64,000 nt of DNA, from NCBI RefSeq assembly GCF_000739815.1, contig NZ_BBJJ01000027.1:1-64000 (forward strand), read 5' to 3'. The position numbers and the translations under genes are program-made. The notes under the pieces were generated by a model. The model did not search any database. It was not told the DNA's origin and was given only the letters and a program-made list of their open reading frames with translations. Numbering within the stretch: position 1 is the first letter of the stretch; each line of letters starts with the position of its first letter. Origin of the DNA: Paraburkholderia mimosarum LMG 23256 = NBRC 106338. GTDB lineage: Bacteria > Pseudomonadota > Gammaproteobacteria > Burkholderiales > Burkholderiaceae. This document shows positions 59,815-64,000 of this stretch, in pieces.

Positions 59815-60174
59815 CTAGTTGTGGGTACCTGTGCGCTTCAGGGGAATGACGACGGCCGATTTGGCGTATTGCCGTGTCGGTGCCGACGCTTCAGGCTGTA
59901 CAGCAGCAGCAGCAGCAGCAGCGGCAGCAGTCGCCTGCTTCTGTGCTTCCACAGCGGCAACGCGTTCTGCTTCGGCGCGGGCACGCTCGGCCTCGGCTTC
60001 AGCAGCTTCGAGCGCCTTGGCCTTGCGCTTGAGCGTCTGGACAAACTTGCCACCAACAGCGAGCGCCAGGAACAGGCTGACAAACATCGACATCGACGCG
60101 AGGTAGAGGACGAAGCACACGGCAACGAGTTTGCCGGGTGACTTGAGAACGTCCTTAATCAAAAGACTCAGCAT
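59815..60174 (-). CDS. Membrane-anchored coiled-coil protein (119 aa)
   Basis: A 119-residue protein. The N-terminus has two hydrophobic segments (LVAVCFVLYLASMSMFVSLF), then a heptad-type Ala/Glu/Arg coiled coil (ALEAAEAEAERARAEAERVA) and a poly-Ala run encoded by a CAG/GCC tract. TGGAG site before ATG 60174. Function unknown. Confidence 0.6.
   Translation of the reverse strand: MLSLLIKDVLKSPGKLVAVCFVLYLASMSMFVSLFLALAVGGKFVQTLKRKAKALEAAEAEAERARAEAERVAAVEAQKQATAAAAAAAAAVQPEASAPTRQYAKSAVVIPLKRTGTHN
59901..59930 (+). repeat. CAG trinucleotide tract
   Basis: Nine CAG units with one CGG interruption; read on the minus strand as the poly-Ala run of the coiled-coil protein. A potential slippage site that would stay in frame. 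Confidence 0.6.
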
Positions 60175-60453
60175 TTTTCTCTCCAGAAAAATTGACGCAC
60201 AAGGGAATGGCCAGGCGTTGCCTGGCGGTTTCGATGCCCGGATCGGGCAAGGAAATCCTGCGCGTAGCGCGTTCGCCGTGACCCGGATGAGGCCACCGCG
60301 ATCGGACTCGCGAGACGGAGTGGAAAAGGAATGGGCAGCACGAGGACCGTGCGGCAGGTTCGATGCGTCAAGGACGCGGGGGATAGAGGCAGGTTACGGC
60401 AATTGCGCGCACAACGAAGGGCGAAATGATCGCGAATTCGGGGCAGCTTATGC
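60175..60453 (-). promoter_or_regulatory. Box promoter and long leader for the coiled-coil protein gene
   Basis: Minus strand: box 60423-60453 (TAAGCTG ... GCGATCATT), 28 nt, -10 TAACCT (60391-60396), dyad GCGT-N5-ACGC (60365-60377), then about 190 nt of leader with several GC hairpins. Confidence 0.65.
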
Positions 60454-60468
60454 CGAGGGACGGTCTCG

Positions 60469-60524
60469 TGCAGGCGCCTGCACGGCTTTTCCCGGAAAGC
60501 TGCACTTTTTGTTGAGCTTTTCGG
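60469..60524. promoter_or_regulatory. Composite operator copy 4
   Basis: GTGCAGGCGCCTGCAC (60469-60484), then CCGGAAAGCT/AGCTTTTCGG (60492-60501 and 60515-60524) with the same loop as copy 2. It lies between a minus-strand box promoter and the plus-strand NERD gene, which has TTGACT about 43 nt further on. Confidence 0.72.
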
Positions 60525-60621
60525 TCCGCAACCGGACGCACAAACGGCGACGATCCCGGCGACTTGACTTCGCGTGGCGTCTGACACACTCGAATCACCC
60601 CAACTCTTTGAGCTCCAACAA

Positions 60622-61377
60622 ATGACCGCCTTTATCGTCCTCGCCATCCTTGCCTACATTGGCTACCGCTATTCGAAGCGTGGCGCCCGCCGCAAAACCG
60701 GCTGGCGATTCTTCGGTCCCGCCTACGTGCCGGACCGCGGCGAGCCGTTCGCACCGCCCGCCACACGCGCAAGCCAGCGCGGCGAGGCCGGGGAAGCCGC
60801 CGTGCATGCTGAACTGCACCGCGTGCTGACGTGGCTGTGCGGCGACGACTTTCATCTGCATGACGGGCCCGTGCTGATTGAGCATGCGCCTGGCACCGCG
60901 TTCCCCACCGCCGAAATCGACCACCTGGCCGTGACGCCGTTCGGGATATTCGTGATCGAAACGAAAAACTGGACCGGGCGCATCGCCCACGGCGCGGGAT
61001 ACGACGACCTGGACGTGATCCGCCCGGACGGCACGCGCGAGACGCGACGCTCGCCGCTCGCGCAGAACCGCACCAAGGTCGCTTTTCTAAACGAGAAGCT
61101 GCCGCGCCTGTGGCGCATCGAAGGGCTCGGCGTGTTCGCCGCTGCTGCGTGCACACTCGATCGCGACCTTCCGCCCACCCTCCTCCACGTGAGCGAGCTG
61201 GCTTATTTCCTCAGAATGCGCCGCCACGAGTTCCTGCGCTCGGGCCAGAAACCCGTGAACGTCAAGACGGCGTGGGGCGCAATTATGCTCAATGCATCAA
61301 TTAGCAAAACGAAGTTAGAGGAACACGTCAAAAGGTTAAGGGTAAACCCTAAAGTATGCCCGGTAGGTGCCGAATAA
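60622..61377 (+). CDS. NERD-domain protein, membrane anchored
   Basis: A 251-residue protein starting MTAFIVLAILAYIGYRYSKR (one N-terminal membrane helix). NERD nuclease-related domain: RGEAGEAAVHAELHRVLTWL, then AEIDHLAVTPFGIFVIETKN with the Asp and ExK residues of the PD-(D/E)xK fold, and KVAFLNEKLPRLWRIEGLGV. ATG 60622 is favoured because an apparent -10 (CACACT, about 60585) excludes the upstream start. A role in DNA processing or defence is plausible. Confidence 0.8.
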   Translation: MTAFIVLAILAYIGYRYSKRGARRKTGWRFFGPAYVPDRGEPFAPPATRASQRGEAGEAAVHAELHRVLTWLCGDDFHLHDGPVLIEHAPGTAFPTAEIDHLAVTPFGIFVIETKNWTGRIAHGAGYDDLDVIRPDGTRETRRSPLAQNRTKVAFLNEKLPRLWRIEGLGVFAAAACTLDRDLPPTLLHVSELAYFLRMRRHEFLRSGQKPVNVKTAWGAIMLNASISKTKLEEHVKRLRVNPKVCPVGAE

Positions 61378-61492
61378 GAGAGCACCCGATTGTGAAAGCT
61401 GTGTGTTTTTGATCGCCTTTCGAGCAAGTGTCGCCAAAAAGCACGCGTACCCTAGCTCTGTAACCGGGACCGGCGCCCGCTCCGCGCCCGAT

Positions 61493-61510
61493 CCGTTGCA
61501 CGCGCAACGG
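61493..61510. promoter_or_regulatory. Inverted repeat upstream of the KfrA-like gene
   Basis: CCGTTGC-ACGC-GCAACGG, perfect 7-bp arms, 33 nt before ATG 61543. Candidate operator for the KfrA-like or FlhDC-like protein. Confidence 0.45.
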
Positions 61511-61542
61511 ACAACTCCTGAAACCAACACGAAGGAAAAAAA

Positions 61543-62784
61543 ATGACGAAGAAGAAGACGCCACCCGTTGATCCTGATTTCGACCCGACTGTCCCGGAGG
61601 ACGGCGCCCTCGTTCCCGTCGGCGAGAGCATCGGGGATGTCTACAGCGTCCACCTGCCCTCGCGCGAGGAGATCTCGCAGGTCGCACGCGAGATGTTCGG
61701 CGGCAGGCTGCCTGACGAGATCATCCAGCAGCTGATGCAGATCAGCACCGATATCAACGAATCGGTGCGGCGCATCATGCACGAGCACATGGCACTCGGG
61801 TTCCGCTTTGGCGAGACCTTGAGGCTTTTGCAGACGGCTTATGCGCTGAGCTTTGGCGACACCCCGACCACCACCACGCGGGCCTACACCGATGCGCTGT
61901 CCTATCTTGAGAGGCTGCATCGCATGTCGAAGTCGAAGATCCGCGTGCACCTGAAAGCCTACGCGCGTTTCCATGACAACAATGACGCCGTCGAATTCCT
62001 GCGGCTGACCGACATGCAGCTTCTGATCGTCAACGACATCGGCGACGACATCGTCGAGGCGATCATCGCGAAGAAGAAGAATGACCCGGAGATGTCGACG
62101 CGGGAGGTGAAGGAACTCATCGAGGTGCTGCGCCAGCAACAGGACCGCATTGCCGCCGACCAGGAACGACTGGAAGCCGCCAACGACGAGTACGCGAGTC
62201 TGCTTGAGCAGTTCAACACGGCCAACCTTGAAGCCCAGCGCCTGCGGCAGGAAGTCGAGCGGGCGCGCGCGCATCAGACCGAGACGCAGGCCGCGAGCGA
62301 CCGCCTGCAAAACGAACTTTCGCTGGTCGCGCAGAGCAAGAACGCCCTGCATCAGCAGTTGCACGAGATGGAGCGCGAACTCGACGCTACGACCCGGCAG
62401 GTGACTGAACTTAAGACCCGCCCCCCGGCCCAGGACGATCCCCAGGTCAAGGAAGACCTGCGCCGGATGAGAGCGCATTACGACGACTTGATGAAGAAGT
62501 CGGACGAACTGGAAGATCAGATCGCCACGCGCACCAAGGAAGCTGAGCGTATCGCGGCGCAGCTTGACGCGAACGCCGCAGCGCTCGAGGCAAGCCAGCG
62601 GCTCGAACGCGAGATGAACGATCTGGTGCGGCGTTTCGGCGAGTTCGTGCAGGCATACCACAGTGTCCAGGTGATGTGCACCGCAGATGGCAACGCTGGC
62701 CGGTTCGCACCGGTTTTCGAGGCGCTGGGCGACCTCGTCGGGAAGTTCCACACCGAAATTATGGCTGCACGCAAGGCGGCCTGA
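61543..62784 (+). CDS. KfrA-like DNA-binding/coiled-coil protein
   Basis: A 413-residue protein. The N-terminal 180 residues are globular and include RMSKSKIRVHLKAYARFHDN and MSTREVKELIEVLRQQQDRI, resembling the HTH and following helices of ParB/DUF3102-type proteins. Residues about 185-350 are a long coiled coil (RLEAANDEYASLLEQFNTAN, LHEMERELDATTRQVTELKT). KfrA-type plasmid proteins share this plan and act in partitioning or autoregulation. AAGGA site before ATG. It directly precedes the FlhDC-like gene (43 nt). Confidence 0.65.
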   Translation: MTKKKTPPVDPDFDPTVPEDGALVPVGESIGDVYSVHLPSREEISQVAREMFGGRLPDEIIQQLMQISTDINESVRRIMHEHMALGFRFGETLRLLQTAYALSFGDTPTTTTRAYTDALSYLERLHRMSKSKIRVHLKAYARFHDNNDAVEFLRLTDMQLLIVNDIGDDIVEAIIAKKKNDPEMSTREVKELIEVLRQQQDRIAADQERLEAANDEYASLLEQFNTANLEAQRLRQEVERARAHQTETQAASDRLQNELSLVAQSKNALHQQLHEMERELDATTRQVTELKTRPPAQDDPQVKEDLRRMRAHYDDLMKKSDELEDQIATRTKEAERIAAQLDANAAALEASQRLEREMNDLVRRFGEFVQAYHSVQVMCTADGNAGRFAPVFEALGDLVGKFHTEIMAARKAA

Positions 62785-62827
62785 TCCGGCGGGGCACGGG
62801 GCCGTGGCCCGCTTGAGGCCACACGAG

Positions 62828-64000
62828 ATGACATACGTTGAGAAACACAGAAAAAACACAAAAATGCAAACGACACACAACCGGCCGAAAACCGTCGACG
62901 ATTACAAGGCCATCACGCGGCTGCACGTGCCGCGCTGGATCGCGCAGCGCATCCTGGCGGTCAATTACGATCTGGTCGAGCACATCAAGCACGTGCTGGT
63001 CAAAGAGCCATCCTTCAATGAGATCTATGGGGTCGACTCCCGGGAGATCGATCATCTGGTGCAAAACGCGGTCTCCTATCGCAACCTGTTGGGTACGCCG
63101 TTCCTCATCCTCGCGCCGTCGCTGCCGACGATCGAGGACTGGCGGTGCTTATTTGACGACACGCCGACGACGCTAACCGTCGATACGCTGCGCAGAAAGA
63201 TGCCGCCGCTGCGCTCGCCGTTCACCACCCAGGCGATCCAGCATCACAACCGGCAGTTCCTCGACCTGGTGCAGTCCGTCGCGAACACGACCGTGCTGAG
63301 CGCGCCGTTGCTCGCCATGTCCCCCGACGTCGCCCAGTATCTCGGCGCCCTTCCCGGCTACAAGTTCCGCACGGCACTTGAGCGTATCGGCGACCTGCCG
63401 CTTTTCCGGTGGCGCTTCGTCAGCCCCGCTTTCTGGTTCGAGTTCACGGCCAACGAGCTTAACGTCGACCAGGTTGCCCACCACATCATGGCGACGACGC
63501 CGTACCGCGCGGGCGAGCTGCCCCATACCGCGAACTGGACGGAGCTGCGCCTCGGGCGCGAGACCCACGAAATGTACGCGGCGGCGCTCATGGCACACGG
63601 CTGCCGGGCGAGCACGGCCTCGAACCTCTTTGGACTGCCGCAAAGCAAGACACGCCAGATGTACATGGACATCCACGGCAAGCGCTCCCCCTGCGGCAAT
63701 CAGCCCAATTCGGTCCAATGGTCCGTTGAGCGGCCGCAGCAGCGCCTGCATTCGACGGTATTCATCTGGCTGTATCGCTCCGCGCTGGAAATGGGCGCCA
63801 ACTCGCCCCAGGCGCTCATCGCCTCCGCAGACCTGTACAACCAGCTTTTCGCGGACCGCGCGCTGCTCGCCACCGATCGCGGCTTCAACCTGACGCGCGC
63901 GATGGCGGCCGACGCGCGACTGTCCATGGCCCCGTGCAGGGCGTGTCGCACGCACTACATCGTGTCGAACAACGAGTCGAAGATCGAGATGCAGCACAGC
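62828..64000 (+). CDS. FlhD-FlhC fusion-like transcriptional activator (3' end outside window)
   Basis: At least 391 codons, open at the right edge; ATG 62864 is an alternative start. The C-terminal 190 residues match FlhC: a helix pair around ALMAHGCRASTASNLFGLPQ, the GKRSPCG turn, TVFIWLYRSALEMGANSPQA, DRGFNLTRAMAADAR, and the start of a zinc site in APCRACRTHYIVSN. Residues about 95-160 (FLDLVQSVANTTVLSAPLLA to PLFRWRF) have an FlhD-like pattern. FlhC normally needs a separate FlhD; here both seem fused. FlhDC relatives (SetCD, AcaCD) are master activators of conjugation. Likely regulator of the boxes in this window (inference). Confidence 0.72.
   Translation, partial: MTYVEKHRKNTKMQTTHNRPKTVDDYKAITRLHVPRWIAQRILAVNYDLVEHIKHVLVKEPSFNEIYGVDSREIDHLVQNAVSYRNLLGTPFLILAPSLPTIEDWRCLFDDTPTTLTVDTLRRKMPPLRSPFTTQAIQHHNRQFLDLVQSVANTTVLSAPLLAMSPDVAQYLGALPGYKFRTALERIGDLPLFRWRFVSPAFWFEFTANELNVDQVAHHIMATTPYRAGELPHTANWTELRLGRETHEMYAAALMAHGCRASTASNLFGLPQSKTRQMYMDIHGKRSPCGNQPNSVQWSVERPQQRLHSTVFIWLYRSALEMGANSPQALIASADLYNQLFADRALLATDRGFNLTRAMAADARLSMAPCRACRTHYIVSNNESKIEMQHS

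Noticed and set aside
61336..62880. 514-codon minus-strand frame
   Set aside because: Antisense to the KfrA-like gene, which has a ribosome site and a clear coiled-coil pattern; the antisense product is compositionally odd.
63173..63997. 274-codon minus-strand frame
   Set aside because: Antisense to the FlhDC-like gene, whose FlhC motifs are convincing.
1..64000. CRISPR arrays, tRNA and rRNA genes
   Set aside because: No regularly spaced direct repeats and no tRNA- or rRNA-like sequence were seen on reading through the window. The short repeated motifs are promoter and leader elements.

Overview
The window is a GC-rich stretch of a large conjugative replicon (megaplasmid or integrative conjugative element). 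The best guess for the host is Burkholderiales: the Trb/VirB transfer genes, the PRTRC cassette, DUF3717, DUF1173, Lar-like and NERD genes and the codon usage all fit Paraburkholderia/Caballeronia/Cupriavidus-type plasmids. This is inference from families; no rRNA, tRNA or replication initiator is visible. Most genes lie on the minus strand.

Layout. (1) 1-13.5 kb: a minus-strand transfer operon reading trbB/virB11, trbC/virB2, trbD/virB3, trbE/virB4, trbJ/virB5, trbL/virB6, a MobH-like TraI without recognisable catalytic residues, TraD, two small unknowns, DUF4400, an AcaB-like protein and a UvrD-type helicase. VirB8, VirB9 and VirB10 equivalents are absent. (2) 13.7-22.7 kb: a MoxR ATPase/DUF3150/VWA trio, DUF3717, several plasmid hypotheticals, a glycine-zipper lipoprotein and a divergent prepilin peptidase. 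(3) 22.7-34.4 kb: a PRTRC cassette (ParB-Related, ThiF-Related Cassette: ParB, E, C, F, B, A, ThiF), whose ThiF, JAB, E2-like and Ub-like members resemble a ubiquitin-conjugation set. Its parB is split by a 5.4-kb element carrying a gamma-mobile-trio (GmtY-GmtZ-GmtX) and one small cargo gene. The ThiF 3' end is also lost. (4) 34.7-45.7 kb: accessory genes that may act on nucleic acids: an N6-methylase-like protein, a DpdA-like transglycosylase, a DndC-like ATP pyrophosphatase/FeS protein, DUF5131, an HTH protein and a Lar-like zinc protein. (5) 45.8-52.3 kb: an integrase with a Fis-type HTH tail, the actin-like PRTRC protein D with a small partner, small membrane proteins and a P4-type primase. 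(6) 52.4-57.7 kb: a second recombinase element with three large tyrosine recombinases (one frameshifted) plus a small HTH protein. (7) 57.8-64 kb: Ssb, hypotheticals, a NERD protein, a KfrA-like coiled-coil protein, and at the right edge a protein that looks like an FlhD-FlhC fusion.

Regulation is the most striking feature. At least ten promoters share one syntax: an interrupted inverted repeat (GAAAGC ... GCNTTC, about 29 bp), then 27-28 nt, then a TANNNT -10, with no clear -35. In nine of them a GCGY-N5-RCGC dyad follows. At least thirteen genes also carry a nested hairpin of the form CCC..GGGG..CCCC..GGG just before the ribosome-binding site. A closely related inverted repeat is fused at fixed spacing to the 16-bp palindrome GTGCAGGCGCCTGCAC at four sites, including the heads of the transfer operons. 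The FlhDC-like fusion is the natural candidate for the activator, but that link is inference.
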